Assembly (NCBI RefSeq): GCF_902506415.1
Contig: NZ_LR733275.1
Span: 62,001 to 126,000 of the forward strand
DNA from: Massilia sp. 9I
Lineage (GTDB): Bacteria > Pseudomonadota > Gammaproteobacteria > Burkholderiales > Burkholderiaceae_D
Direction: 5' to 3'
Length of the DNA stretch: 64,000 nt
Below the pieces are notes generated by a model. It saw only the letters and a list, made by a program, of their open reading frames with translations. It made no database searches and was not told the origin of the DNA. Below are positions 9,614 to 18,979 of this stretch, in pieces. The translations under genes were made by a program, and so were the position numbers. The first letter of the stretch is position 1. Every line of letters begins with the position of its first letter.

Positions 9614-10305
9614 TCGCCCGGCGCGGAGCCTGGGAGCTTGCCTCCCGGTCCCGCTACGCGCGCTCGGCGCCGTCCACGTAAGCAGGGGCCTTACCGAGCC
9701 AGGTTTGGCGCTTGCTAGCCAAAGAGAAAATCGCACGGCCCACCTTGGTCCGTGCAATGTTTACATCAAGCTCAGGGGTATGCAGCCGACGCAGACTGCG
9801 CTTGCGCCATGCTGTTACGCAAGTCCTGCCCGGTGTTTGTTCGGCGCGGCGGCCATGCAGGCCGACGTGATGGGGCGCGCTGGTCGAATCTCATTTCACG
9901 AGGCCGCCATGGCGAGCAGGTTCGCGTCAGCCCTCCATTGCACTGGATACTCAGGCGGATCCGCACCGGCTATCGTCAATCGACGTCCTGCTGCCGAGAT
10001 CCGGAGCGTGGAGCTGATTTCGGACCCGTCACGGTGCTCCAACGCGATGTGCTGATGCCGGACCTTGGCGCAGTGTTGCGCGGTGCGGGCTTATGGTGGG
10101 TCCGCTGGCGACACAGGCGGCGCGGCTCTTGTGTCGGGCCTCGCCGGCGTGATCGACAGCGGACAGTTCACGGTGGATCTCAAGGCCGCGCTGTGGAACG
10201 CACACTGGCAATCCGACACCGCGGGTCACAATACCCACGGCCCTTGATTGCCAGTGAACCGGATCAAGGCCCTCACGCCGGGCCCTTCCCCCTTGTTATC
10301 CCCGG
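9614..10305. other. convergent intergenic region between the two exopolysaccharide arms
   Basis: Nearly 700 bp separate the ends of two converging operons. A 6-bp inverted repeat, GCACGG at 9733-9738 and CCGTGC at 9750-9755, is followed by AATGTTT and could be a weak terminator for the forward operon. Several open frames exist (for example 9705-10055 and 10065-10247), but none has a convincing ribosome-binding site or recognisable domain. The last 36 codons of 10065-10247 look protein-like in composition, so a decayed gene is possible. I see no tRNA, transposase or direct repeats. Confidence 0.5.
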
Positions 10306-12582
10306 TCAGGCGACGTAGGCCAGCTGCGGCCCGCCGCCATATTGGGAGCGGTAGTCTCCCAGCCTGAGCGCCATGTCATTGAACAGCACTCCGCGCGGCG
10401 AGATCCCGGCGTGGTTCAGGCGCTTGATCGATTCGTTGATCTGGCCTTCGGTCGTGACGGCGGAGCGCGTCACCAGGAACACGGCGCCCGCGTGCGCGCC
10501 GATGATCAGGGCGTCGGCGACCGCCAGCAGCGGCGGCGGATCGATCAGCACCAGGTCGTACATTGGGCTGACGGTCTCGAGCAGGTTGCCGAAGTTCAGG
10601 TGCAGCAGGAACTCGGCGCGGTTCGTCGGCAGCTCGCCAGTGGGGATGAAGTCGAGCCGTTCGAGGACATTGTGGTGGATGACCTCGTCCACGGTGGCGC
10701 CGCCGGCGATCGCGCGCGACAGGCCCTTGCCGCGGTCGACGCCGAAGTAGCGGTGCAGGTGCCCGTTGCGCATGTCGGCGTCGATCAGGAGCACGCGCTT
10801 GCCGCTGGCGGCCATCACGGCGGCGAAGTTGGCGGCGATGAAGGACTTGCCGAGGTCGCGGGTTGGGCCGGCCATCATGACCACATTGTTTTTGAAGTGG
10901 GGCATGGAGAACTGCAGGGCCGCACGGAAGCTCCGCAGGCTTTCGACCGCCGGGTCTTCGGGCAGGATCTGGGCCAGCAAGGGCAGCACGCCGTCGGGCT
11001 TGGACTTGCGCATCAGCTTGTCCTGGTTGCCGCTGTGCGGGATCGAGGCGTAGACGACCCGTGCGCGCAGCATCCGTTCGATTTTCTGCGGATCGTCGAT
11101 ACCGCCGCGCATGGCCTTGCGGGTGAAGGCGAACAGCGTGCCGAGGAACAGCCCGGTCACGACCGCCATCGCCACGATCAGCGGCCGGTTCGGCTTGATC
11201 GGCTTTTCCGGCGCGATCGGCGCGTCGACCAGGCGCACGTTGCTGACCCGGCCGACGGAAATCAGGCGCAGCTGCTGCGCGGTGTTCGACAGCGCCGTGT
11301 ACAGGTCGGTGTTGACCTTGATGTCGCGCGTCAGGCGCGCCTCGTCCTGTTCCATCACCGGCAAGGTGCGGATACGGCTGGCGATGGCTTCGATTTCGGC
11401 ATCGACTTCCTTGCGCTGGCGGTTGACGGCGGCCACCACTGGGTGGTCTTCGGTGAAGCGCGCCAGCAGCTCGGTCTTCTTCTGGATCAGTTCCATGCGC
11501 CGGGTGCGCGCTGCCGCGGCCTGGGTCAGGCTCATACGCGCTTCCTCGCGCAGGTCGACGGTGCCGTGGGCGTTGCGGAACTGGTTGTAGCGGTCCTCGG
11601 ACTGCTCCAGCTGGCGCTTGAGGATCGGCAGCTGCTGGTTCAGGAAGGCGAGCGACTTCTCGGCTTCCTCGGTCTTGCGCGCCAGGTTCTGGCGCATGTA
11701 TTCGCGCCCGATCTCGCTCAGCAGGCTGTTGATGCGGGCCGAGCTTTCTCCCTGCAGCTTGACCTCGATGACACCGGACTGTTTGCCCTGCTCGGTGATC
11801 ACCATCGAGCTCTGGATGGCCTGGATGGTGCCCAGGCGCGACTTGCGCTTGATGCGGAAGCGCGCCCCGGGATTGGCATACAGGCGGTCGACCTTGATCT
11901 CGAGCAGGCCGTCCGGCAGCGGCACCCGGTAGCGCTGGCCGACGGTGCCGTCGAAGGCCAGGCGCTGGCCGCCGCCGGAGAAGCGGTAGCGGTTGCCGGC
12001 GCGCGCAGTGAGGACGAATTCGCGGTTGAGCCAGGATTCCGGCACCTCGAACACGGATACGTCGGCCTTCTCGCCGCCCCATACGTAGCCGCCGTAGCCG
12101 AACAGGCCCGGATTGGACAGGTTGCCCGCGTTCTGGGTGGCGAACCAAAAGCCGGCCACCGGGAAGTATTTCGGCTGGACTTCGATGTAGAGCTGGAGGT
12201 TGTCGACCGCGCGCGAGACGACCATGCGCGAACGCAGCAGCTCCATCTCGGCGATCGCCGCCTTCTTGGTCTCGAACAGGGACGAGGCCTCGCTCAGGAT
12301 GTTCTTGGAGGCGTTCGGGCTTTCCTCTTCGACGTGGATCATGAGGTTGGCCTCGTACACCGGCTTTGCCACCAGCGCGTACAGCACCGCCACCACGGTG
12401 ATGAAGGCGGTGATGCTGCCGATCAGCCAGCGGCTGTCGTACAGGGTGTTGAAGTAGCCTTTCAGGTCGACCGTGGGCTCTTCGGGCAGGGGCTCGGGTG
12501 GCCGCGGGTCGAAGGGCACCGACAGCACCGGCGGGCTGTGCGAGATGTGGGTCAGCGGGTGGGCGTCGGCAGGATTGCTCAT
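10306..12582 (-). CDS. Wzc-like polysaccharide co-polymerase / BY-kinase
   Basis: This 758-residue protein has a Wzz domain bounded by two membrane helices (about 52-72 and 485-505), with a long periplasmic coiled-coil region between them. A cytoplasmic BY-kinase-type ATPase domain follows: Walker A GPTRDLGKS, Walker A' VLLIDADMRNG and Walker B LVLIDPPP. Wzc proteins control chain length and connect to the Wza channel. The C-terminus has only three tyrosines in a short DYRSQYGGGPQLAYVA tail, less than the tyrosine cluster of classical Wzc, so autophosphorylation control may be reduced. It lies 40 bp downstream of the Wza-like gene in the same operon. Confidence 0.92.
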   Translation of the reverse strand: MSNPADAHPLTHISHSPPVLSVPFDPRPPEPLPEEPTVDLKGYFNTLYDSRWLIGSITAFITVVAVLYALVAKPVYEANLMIHVEEESPNASKNILSEASSLFETKKAAIAEMELLRSRMVVSRAVDNLQLYIEVQPKYFPVAGFWFATQNAGNLSNPGLFGYGGYVWGGEKADVSVFEVPESWLNREFVLTARAGNRYRFSGGGQRLAFDGTVGQRYRVPLPDGLLEIKVDRLYANPGARFRIKRKSRLGTIQAIQSSMVITEQGKQSGVIEVKLQGESSARINSLLSEIGREYMRQNLARKTEEAEKSLAFLNQQLPILKRQLEQSEDRYNQFRNAHGTVDLREEARMSLTQAAAARTRRMELIQKKTELLARFTEDHPVVAAVNRQRKEVDAEIEAIASRIRTLPVMEQDEARLTRDIKVNTDLYTALSNTAQQLRLISVGRVSNVRLVDAPIAPEKPIKPNRPLIVAMAVVTGLFLGTLFAFTRKAMRGGIDDPQKIERMLRARVVYASIPHSGNQDKLMRKSKPDGVLPLLAQILPEDPAVESLRSFRAALQFSMPHFKNNVVMMAGPTRDLGKSFIAANFAAVMAASGKRVLLIDADMRNGHLHRYFGVDRGKGLSRAIAGGATVDEVIHHNVLERLDFIPTGELPTNRAEFLLHLNFGNLLETVSPMYDLVLIDPPPLLAVADALIIGAHAGAVFLVTRSAVTTEGQINESIKRLNHAGISPRGVLFNDMALRLGDYRSQYGGGPQLAYVA

Positions 12583-12622
12583 GGTGGCAGACCTCGCTCA
12601 GTGACGAAGGCGGTGGCGGCGT

Positions 12623-13750
12623 TCAGGGACGGGTGGTCACGCCGACCGCCGAGGTCAGCGCGCCCGGGAACAGCAGGCTCAGGTGGCGGTTCCAGTTCGC
12701 CAGCGGCGAGGCGGCGACATACACCACGTCCTTCGGCCGCAGCTCGAAGGACTCGGCCATGGCCAGTGCGCCGGTGACGCGCGCATCGAGCTGGAACACG
12801 CGGGTACGGTCGGGCGTCTTGCGCACCACGTAGATCTGGCGGGCGTCGCCGCTGAGCGGGCTGACGCCGCCGCTTTCGCCGAGCGCCTCGTTCAGGGTCA
12901 GGCGGCCGTTGTGCATGGTGAGCGCGCGCGGCGTGACCACCTCGCCGGACACGAAGACCTTGCTCTCGTCGCGCGAATGCACACGCACCACGTCGCCGTG
13001 GGCCAGCAGCACGGTGCCGGGATTGACGCCCTTCTGCACCAGGTCTCGCAGGTTGATCAGGTAGCGGTTCGGCCCGCGTTCGATCACGATCCGGCTCTGG
13101 TCCGCGCTGGGCAGCATGCCGCCGGCGCGGTTCAGCGCCTCGACCAGGGTCATGGGGATGTCGTTGATGGCCTGCAGGCCGGGCGCCTTGACCTCGCCGT
13201 CGATGTAGACCCGCTTGCTGCGGTAGGACTGGACCCGCAGGGTCAGGCTCGGGTGCGCGATGTAGCGCGCCAGCTTCTTGGTCAGCATCGACCTGGCCTG
13301 TTCTTCGGTCAGGCCTTCGACCTGCAGCAGGCCGATCAGGGGGAACTGGATGCGCCCCTGGTGGTCGACGGCGAAGCCGGGCTGCACCGCATTCGGCGGC
13401 GCGGCGCCGCTGTCGGTGGCGGCGGTGGCTGCGGTCATGCCGCTGCCGGCGAGCTCGGGGTGGTCCCAGACGACGATCGACAGCACGTCGCCCTGGCCGA
13501 TGGTGTAGGGAGCGGGATTGGGTTCGATCAGCGGCGACAGGTCTTGCCGGGACAGCGCGGCCAGCGCACTTCGCTCGCTCTCGATCAGCTGCTCGGTGAT
13601 CAATTCGGTGGGCGGAGCCTTGCCGTCCCCGTCCTTGCCGCTGCCTGCGAACTGGATTCCGGTGGTGCAGCCCGCCAGGCCGCTACCGAAGACGACGAGG
13701 AAAACCAGCAGCCGGCAAAAGACGATTGCAACTGAACGAGACGAAGCCAT
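12623..13750 (-). CDS. Wza-like polysaccharide export outer-membrane lipoprotein
   Basis: The 375-residue precursor has a signal peptide ending in the lipobox LAGC, with lipidated Cys28. A Poly_export domain begins around YTIGQGDVLSIVVWDHPEL, and two SLBB-type repeats follow (around KRVYIDGEVKAPG and SKVFVSGEVVTPR). This is the arrangement of Wza family channels that carry capsule or exopolysaccharide across the outer membrane. The gene sits between the TolA-like gene and the wzc-like gene on the same strand, giving an export operon convergent with the synthesis operon. Confidence 0.92.
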   Translation of the reverse strand: MASSRSVAIVFCRLLVFLVVFGSGLAGCTTGIQFAGSGKDGDGKAPPTELITEQLIESERSALAALSRQDLSPLIEPNPAPYTIGQGDVLSIVVWDHPELAGSGMTAATAATDSGAAPPNAVQPGFAVDHQGRIQFPLIGLLQVEGLTEEQARSMLTKKLARYIAHPSLTLRVQSYRSKRVYIDGEVKAPGLQAINDIPMTLVEALNRAGGMLPSADQSRIVIERGPNRYLINLRDLVQKGVNPGTVLLAHGDVVRVHSRDESKVFVSGEVVTPRALTMHNGRLTLNEALGESGGVSPLSGDARQIYVVRKTPDRTRVFQLDARVTGALAMAESFELRPKDVVYVAASPLANWNRHLSLLFPGALTSAVGVTTRP

Positions 13751-13857
13751 GATTGTTGCCTATCAAAAATAGACGCGTTACTGGAACGCTTCAGTCCAGC
13801 GTACGGTGTCCATCAGGCTTGGCTTTGTAGCTGATCAAACAGCAGGTGCGGCGCGGC

Positions 13858-15684
13858 TCAGCGAATTTCCTCTAGTAACTTCAGACCGTCCGCAAAGCGC
13901 CACACGCGGCGGATTTCGATGACGTCGAAGCGCGCCGCGACGTTCGGCGGGAAGGCGGAGTAGCGGGCATTGAGCTGGACGAAGCGGCGCACCATGTCGT
14001 CCATGTCGGCCCGGCCGCTGGAGCGGACGATGGTCACGTCGTCGACGCTGCCGTCGCTGCGCAGCGACAGGCTGACCAGCGGATCGATGCGGACGTCGCG
14101 CAGCGAGAACTGGGCGCCGCCCAGGATCGCGGTGCGCTCCAGTTTCTGGCGCACGCTGTCGACGTACAGGCGCACCGGCACATCGCGTTCGGCGCCGTCG
14201 GCCAGCGCGCGCCGCCCTGCGTGCGGATCAAGGGGCCGCGCCGGTGGCGGCGCCACGTTGGGGATGCTCAAGCCGCGCAGCATCTCGCGCGCGCGGCTCG
14301 CCAGCGCGCTGCCCGGGACGTTGCCGCCCGGCCGGGCGCCGTCACCGTCGCCAGCGCCCGGCCGGCCGGACGCGCCAGCGCCCGCTCCGGCGCCGCCCTG
14401 CCCCGCATTGCCGGCGCCCGGCAAGCCCTGGGCCTGCATCCGCTCGGCGCCGCGCTCGGCGGCAATACGGCGTTCGGACTGGGCGCGCTCGTCTGCCAGG
14501 CGGTGGGCCTGTTCCTCAGCCTCGGCACGCTGGCGCGCCTCGGCCTGTTCCTGTGCCAGGCGGCGCGCGTTTTCCTCGACGGCGCGACGTTCAGCTGCGA
14601 GACGTTCGGCGGCGGCCCGCTCGGCGGCAAGACGCTCGGCCGCCAGGCGTTCGGCTGCCAGCCGCTCGCTTGCCAGGCGTTCCGCGTTGCGCTGGGCCTG
14701 TGCCTGGCGCGCCTGCGCTTCTTCCTGTTCGCGCAGCTGCGCCAGGCGCTGCTGCTCGGCGTCGGCGCGGCGGCGGTCTTCCTGCTGCGCAAGCCGCGCC
14801 TGCTCGGCCGCCAGTTCCTCGGCCCGGCGCTGTTCGGCGGCGCGCTGCTCGGCCTGCTGGCGCTCGACCAGCTGCTGCTGCGCCAGTTCGCGGGCGGCCA
14901 GCTGCTCGTCGGCGAACTTCTGCTCGGCCTGCTGCCGTTCGAGCCGCTGCTTCTGCTCGGCCATCAGGGCGGCCTCGCGCTTGGCCAGGGCCTCGCGGTC
15001 GCGCCAAGTCATGAGCTCCTGTTCTTCGCGCAGCAGGCGCGCGGTTTCCGCCTCGCGGCGCTGCTCCGCTTCGGCCGCCGCGATCCGCTCCGCCTCTTCC
15101 TGGCGCTGGCGCTCGGTTTCCATGGCCTGCTCGTCCTCGCGCGCCGCCACCACGGCCTCGTCCGGCTCTGGCTTCGCGTCCGGCTCACTGCTGACGACGC
15201 TGGCCACCTTGTCGGGTGCGATGTCGGCCGGCGGCGGCGCGACCGCAAACTCGGCGTCCGGCTTCGCGGTGGACGCGATCACCGGCGCCGACACCGGCGG
15301 GCGCGCTTTGGGCTTCTTGCGCCGGACCGGGCGCGCGGCCGGCTTGGGCTGGACCGCCTGCGCCAGTTCGACAGCTTGCGGTCGCGGGTCGACCAGGCGC
15401 AGGCCTCTGGCGGGAGCAGCGGACTGTACTGGAAGCGGCTGTGGCGGCAAGGGCAATGCGGGGGCATCCACGGTGGCCGGCTGGGGCGCGGGGGTCGGCG
15501 CCGGCACGGGCGGGGCCAGCGTCACCCGGATCGGGCCATTGGCGCCGAGGTCGAAGCCGGGTACGCCGAACTGCAGCGACAGCAGCAGTGCGTGCAGGAG
15601 CGCGGATACCGCAATGCCGGTGACGAGGCGCCGGTCGCGCTGGACCAGTGGATCGTTCGGGCTCGAGTGCTGCGCTCTGGACAT
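13858..15684 (-). CDS. TolA/TonB-like protein with long Ala-Glu-Arg coiled coil
   Basis: This 608-residue protein has one N-terminal membrane anchor (about 23-42), a Pro/Ala-rich stretch, then about 250 residues of Glu/Ala/Arg/Gln-rich coiled coil containing tandem LAAER units. A glycine-rich linker and a C-terminal globular domain of roughly 120 residues follow, ending near EIRRVWRF. The layout is that of TolA/TonB: anchor, periplasm-spanning helix and C-terminal partner-binding domain. No ExbB/ExbD or TolQR genes are nearby. It is first in the operon with the Wza- and Wzc-like genes, so a role in envelope-spanning export machinery is possible but inferred. Confidence 0.7.
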   Translation of the reverse strand: MSRAQHSSPNDPLVQRDRRLVTGIAVSALLHALLLSLQFGVPGFDLGANGPIRVTLAPPVPAPTPAPQPATVDAPALPLPPQPLPVQSAAPARGLRLVDPRPQAVELAQAVQPKPAARPVRRKKPKARPPVSAPVIASTAKPDAEFAVAPPPADIAPDKVASVVSSEPDAKPEPDEAVVAAREDEQAMETERQRQEEAERIAAAEAEQRREAETARLLREEQELMTWRDREALAKREAALMAEQKQRLERQQAEQKFADEQLAARELAQQQLVERQQAEQRAAEQRRAEELAAEQARLAQQEDRRRADAEQQRLAQLREQEEAQARQAQAQRNAERLASERLAAERLAAERLAAERAAAERLAAERRAVEENARRLAQEQAEARQRAEAEEQAHRLADERAQSERRIAAERGAERMQAQGLPGAGNAGQGGAGAGAGASGRPGAGDGDGARPGGNVPGSALASRAREMLRGLSIPNVAPPPARPLDPHAGRRALADGAERDVPVRLYVDSVRQKLERTAILGGAQFSLRDVRIDPLVSLSLRSDGSVDDVTIVRSSGRADMDDMVRRFVQLNARYSAFPPNVAARFDVIEIRRVWRFADGLKLLEEIR

Positions 15685-15817
15685 GCCGTGGGCTGGAAAG
15701 CAATAATTGTCAGGCTGGCATCTTAGCGTTTACTCGACAGTATTGCGAGCGCGCACGATTGCCTCCGGGCGCGAAGTCCGGAGTACGTTGGCTGAATCAG
15801 ACGGTTTCCCCGGACGG

Positions 15818-16792
15818 CTATCTCTGGGTGCGGGTAAACGAGTAGGTCTCGCCGTGCGCCAGGTAGACCACGTCCTTGTCCAGCCCCGCCGCCTTGACCT
15901 CGCGCGCGAAGTCCTCGAGCGGCGACTTGAACACGTCGTAGTCGTTGAAGTGGATCGGCACGGTCTTCTTCGGCCGTACGATCTGCATCATGCGCACGCC
16001 GTCCTTGCCATCCATCGTGACCTTCAGCACCCCGAGGATGCGGGTGCCGCCCAGGTGCAGCAGGGCCAGGTCGATGTTCGGGAAACGCTGCGGGATGGCG
16101 CGGATGTCGTCGACCACCAGGGTGTCGCCGCTGATGTACATGCGGTAGTCGGGGGCGGCGGCGTTGGCGCCGAAATCGAGGATAGAGCCCATCACCTTGG
16201 GCAGCAGCACCGCGACCCCGGCGGGCCCGTGGCGTCCCGGCGTGGCAGTGATGCGCAGGCGCGCGTCGCCCTTGCTGACCTCGACCTTGTCCCAGCTGCT
16301 CAGGCCATAGGTGCGGGTGAAGCCCAGGCGCTTGAGCCGTTCGCTCGCTTCCTTGGGCGTGATGATCGGGGTGGCGCGGTTCAGCTTTTCCTCGACCAGC
16401 TGGTCGAAGTGGTCGCCGTGGTAGTGCGAGAGCACCACCAGGTCGATCGGCGGCAGGTCTTCGAATTTGATCGCCGGATTGGTCTTGCGCTCGGAAGTCA
16501 GGCCATAGCCGAGGTGCACGTGCTCGCCCTTGTGCAGGAAATTCGGGTCGGTCAGGATGGTGAAGCCCTGGTAGCGGATGATCACCGTTGCCGTGCCGAT
16601 GAACTGCACCGTGCCGGTGCTTGCGTCCGGTGCCTGCGCGCCGTTCGCCGCCAGCTGGAGGGTGAAGACTTCGCCCTGTGCCGGGGTGGCGGTGGTGGCG
16701 GACGCGTCGGCGGCGCGGGCGGCTGGAACCAGGGCGCAGGACATCGCCATCAGGATGCAAAGACAGGGCTGGAACAGTCGTGCGTAAGGCAT
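15818..16792 (-). CDS. exported metallo-beta-lactamase-fold hydrolase
   Basis: From ATG 16792 the protein has 324 residues and begins with a signal peptide (about 1-27, cleavage near AARA-AD). The start is supported by GGAGAG seven bases upstream; a longer open frame upstream looks spurious. The zinc-binding HxHxDH motif is present as HYHGDH at 123-128, and further metal-ligand positions lie in GRHGP, SGDTLV and PIHFNDY. The order fits UlaG/NAPE-PLD-like members of the metallo-beta-lactamase superfamily. The substrate is unknown, and nothing in the neighbourhood points to antibiotic resistance. Confidence 0.82.
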   Translation of the reverse strand: MPYARLFQPCLCILMAMSCALVPAARAADASATTATPAQGEVFTLQLAANGAQAPDASTGTVQFIGTATVIIRYQGFTILTDPNFLHKGEHVHLGYGLTSERKTNPAIKFEDLPPIDLVVLSHYHGDHFDQLVEEKLNRATPIITPKEASERLKRLGFTRTYGLSSWDKVEVSKGDARLRITATPGRHGPAGVAVLLPKVMGSILDFGANAAAPDYRMYISGDTLVVDDIRAIPQRFPNIDLALLHLGGTRILGVLKVTMDGKDGVRMMQIVRPKKTVPIHFNDYDVFKSPLEDFAREVKAAGLDKDVVYLAHGETYSFTRTQR

Positions 16793-16890
16793 GTGCGCTC
16801 TCCGGAAACGCGCGCATCCGGGCGATGCGTGCTGCCAGAACGTTAACACGGCAGCGCTGCGAACGGCGTCCGCTTGCCTGCGAGATCGGA

Positions 16891-17235
16891 CTACAGTTTG
16901 CCGACGATCCCAGCCAGGTGCTGACGTGCCTTGTGCCATTCGGTGCCGGCCAGCGCGGCGCTGCATTGCGGGCAGCTTTCAAATGGATTGCAGTCGTGCT
17001 CGATCGCGATGTAGTTGGTGCCGGTCACCGTCTTGCCCTGGTAGCTGTCGACGCGGCCCTTTCCGGAGGCGCCAGACGAGGCCGCCCCGGCGTCGCCGCC
17101 CTGCCCGGCCCACTTGGCAAAGGCGTCGGTCGCGACGCCGTCAGGCACGTACCAGCGGCGTTTGGTGGGATTCCAGCGGGCGCCCAGCGCTTTCGCCTCA
17201 TCCTTCTCGGCATAGGGAACAGTCAGGAAAAGCAT
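16891..17235 (-). CDS. DUF5710 domain-containing protein
   Basis: This 114-residue soluble protein begins with VPYAEKDEAKALGARWNPTK followed by RRWYVP. This is the DUF5710 motif found in phage-, plasmid- and DNA-metabolism-associated proteins and thought to bind nucleic acid. A Gly/Ser-rich linker follows, then a C-terminal region with cysteines at CNPFESCPQC that could bind a metal. It stands alone upstream of two tRNA genes on the same strand. Its function is unknown. Confidence 0.75.
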   Translation of the reverse strand: MLFLTVPYAEKDEAKALGARWNPTKRRWYVPDGVATDAFAKWAGQGGDAGAASSGASGKGRVDSYQGKTVTGTNYIAIEHDCNPFESCPQCSAALAGTEWHKARQHLAGIVGKL

Positions 17236-17284
17236 GCGGTCCTAGAGTTTGGTCAAGAATGGGCCATCGCGTTCCAGCACGGGT

Positions 17285-17361
<77 letters not shown>

Positions 17362-17390
17362 TTCAGACAGCGCCTCATGCGATGCGCCGG

Positions 17391-17420
17391 AAATGAAACG
17401 GGCTGTCGAACGACAGCCCG
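17391..17420 (-). terminator. intrinsic terminator after tRNA-Pro
   Basis: CGGGCTGTCG at 17399-17408 and CGACAGCCCG at 17411-17420 form a perfect 10-bp inverted repeat with a two-base spacer. On the minus strand it is followed by TTTCATTT. It sits 11 bp past the 3' end of tRNA-Pro and upstream of tRNA-Arg. Confidence 0.75.
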
Positions 17421-17431
17421 CGGAGGAGTTT

Positions 17432-17508
17432 TGGTCGGAGTACAAGGATTCGAACCTTGGACCCCCTGGTCCCAAACCAGGTGCGCTACCGGGCTGCGCT
17501 ACACTCCG
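17432..17508 (-). tRNA. tRNA-Pro (anticodon TGG)
   Basis: The minus strand folds as a cloverleaf. Acceptor CGGAGTG pairs with TACTCCG (one G-T pair), the anticodon stem CCTGG/CCAGG encloses the loop TTTGGGA with anticodon TGG, and the T-loop is TTCGAAT. The discriminator is A with CCA encoded. It decodes CCA and other CCN codons. Confidence 0.95.
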
Positions 17509-17569
17509 ATGTGGGGCTGATGATACTCCCGCAGCCGGGGCGCGTCAAATCGACGCGCCTTCTGCGCTC

Positions 17570-18910
17570 TCAGGCCGCCAGCTTGTCCGCGATGCGGCGC
17601 GCCATGCTTTCGGCGATGTCGGCTTCCTTGGCCTCGACCATCACACGGATCAACGGTTCGGTGCCCGAAGCACGGATCAGCACACGGCCGGAATCGCCCA
17701 GCTCGCGCTCGACCGCCTCCTTCTCGGCCACCAGGGCCCCATCCTTGGTCCAGTCGAAGCCTGGCGTCACGCGCTTGTTGATCAGGGTCTGCGGATACAG
17801 CTTGAGCTCGCTGCAGCACTCGGCCAGCGACTTGTTGCTGCGCCTCAGGGCCGACAGCACCTGCAGGGCCGAGACGATGCCGTCACCGGTGGTGTGCTTG
17901 TCCAGGGCCAGCAGGTGGCCCGAGCTTTCGCCGCCGAACAGCCAGCCGCGCTCCTGCATCACTTCCAGCACATAGCGGTCGCCGACCTTGGCGCGCGCGA
18001 AGCCCACACCCATCTGCTTGAACGCGACTTCCAGTGCCATATTGGTCATCAGGGTGCCGACGGCGCCCGCCACCGGGCCGGTCGACATGCGGTCGCGCAC
18101 CATCAGGTACAACAGTTCGTCGCCGTTGTAGACGCGCCCTGCTCCGTCGACCATGATCAGGCGGTCGGCGTCGCCATCGAGCGCGATGCCGAGGTCGGCC
18201 TTGTTGGCCACCACGGCTTCCGACAGCGCTTTGGGCGCGGTGGCGCCGACGCCGGCGTTGATGTTGAAGCCGTCCGGCTGGGCGCCGATCGAGACCACTT
18301 CCGCGCCGAGTTCGTGGAACACGTGCGGCGCGATGTTGTAGGCGGCGCCGTGGGCGCTGTCGACCACGATCTTCAGGCCACGCAGGTCCAGTTCGTTGGG
18401 GAAGGTGCTCTTGCAGAATTCGATGTAGCGGCCCTGGGCGTCGCGCAGGCGGCTCGCGCGGCCCAGCTTGTCCGAGGGCACGCAGCCCATCGGCAAGTCG
18501 ATGGCTTCTTCGATTTCCAGTTCCACCGCGTCCGGCAGCTTGGTGCCGTGCTGCGAGAAGAATTTGATGCCATTGTCCTGGAAGGGATTATGCGAGGCCG
18601 AGATCACGACGCCGGCCTGCAGGCGCAGCGCGCGGGTCAGGTAGGCAATGGCTGGGGTCGGCATCGGGCCGGCCAGCATCACGTCGACGCCGGCGGCCGA
18701 GAAGCCCGCTTCCAGCGCGGCTTCCAGCATGTAGCCCGAGATGCGGGTGTCCTTGCCGATCAGGACGACCGGACGGCCGCTGCTCGATTTCCCGCCCTTG
18801 GCCAGCACCGTGCCGGCGGCATAGCCGAGGCGCATGACGAAGTCGGGCGTAATCGGCGCTTCCCCTACCAGGCCGCGAATACCATCCGTACCGAAATATT
18901 TCCGTGCCAT
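17570..18910 (-). CDS. glmM: phosphoglucosamine mutase
   Basis: The 446-residue protein converts glucosamine-6-phosphate to glucosamine-1-phosphate for UDP-GlcNAc, peptidoglycan and LPS synthesis. It starts [13 protein letters not shown], the sugar-binding N-terminus of the family. The active-site loop ISASHNP carries the phosphoserine at about Ser106, the metal-binding loop is DGDADR, and the C-terminal phosphate-binding loop is [12 protein letters not shown]. Length is standard (E. coli GlmM has 445). It follows folP by 69 bp in the rlmE-ftsH-folP-glmM order conserved in many proteobacteria. Confidence 0.98.
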   Translation of the reverse strand: MARKYFGTDGIRGLVGEAPITPDFVMRLGYAAGTVLAKGGKSSSGRPVVLIGKDTRISGYMLEAALEAGFSAAGVDVMLAGPMPTPAIAYLTRALRLQAGVVISASHNPFQDNGIKFFSQHGTKLPDAVELEIEEAIDLPMGCVPSDKLGRASRLRDAQGRYIEFCKSTFPNELDLRGLKIVVDSAHGAAYNIAPHVFHELGAEVVSIGAQPDGFNINAGVGATAPKALSEAVVANKADLGIALDGDADRLIMVDGAGRVYNGDELLYLMVRDRMSTGPVAGAVGTLMTNMALEVAFKQMGVGFARAKVGDRYVLEVMQERGWLFGGESSGHLLALDKHTTGDGIVSALQVLSALRRSNKSLAECCSELKLYPQTLINKRVTPGFDWTKDGALVAEKEAVERELGDSGRVLIRASGTEPLIRVMVEAKEADIAESMARRIADKLAA

Positions 18911-18979
18911 TATTCTTCTCTTTTCTTTCCGTGATTAAACGTCGGTGGGTATTTTATCTGGTGTAATTATTTCACGTCG

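Noticed and set aside
9705..10318. Overlapping ORFs of 116 and 188 codons in the convergent gap
   Set aside because: No ribosome-binding site, no domain, and composition unlike the neighbouring genes.
13970..15726. Plus-strand frames of 501-578 codons opposite the TolA-like gene, rich in Ala, Arg, Ser and Cys
   Set aside because: They mirror the repetitive LAAER coiled-coil codons of the real gene and have no domain or start signal.
15818..16792. Metallo-beta-lactamase antibiotic resistance gene
   Set aside because: The fold is that of UlaG/NAPE-PLD-like hydrolases, not of class B beta-lactamases, and no resistance context is visible.
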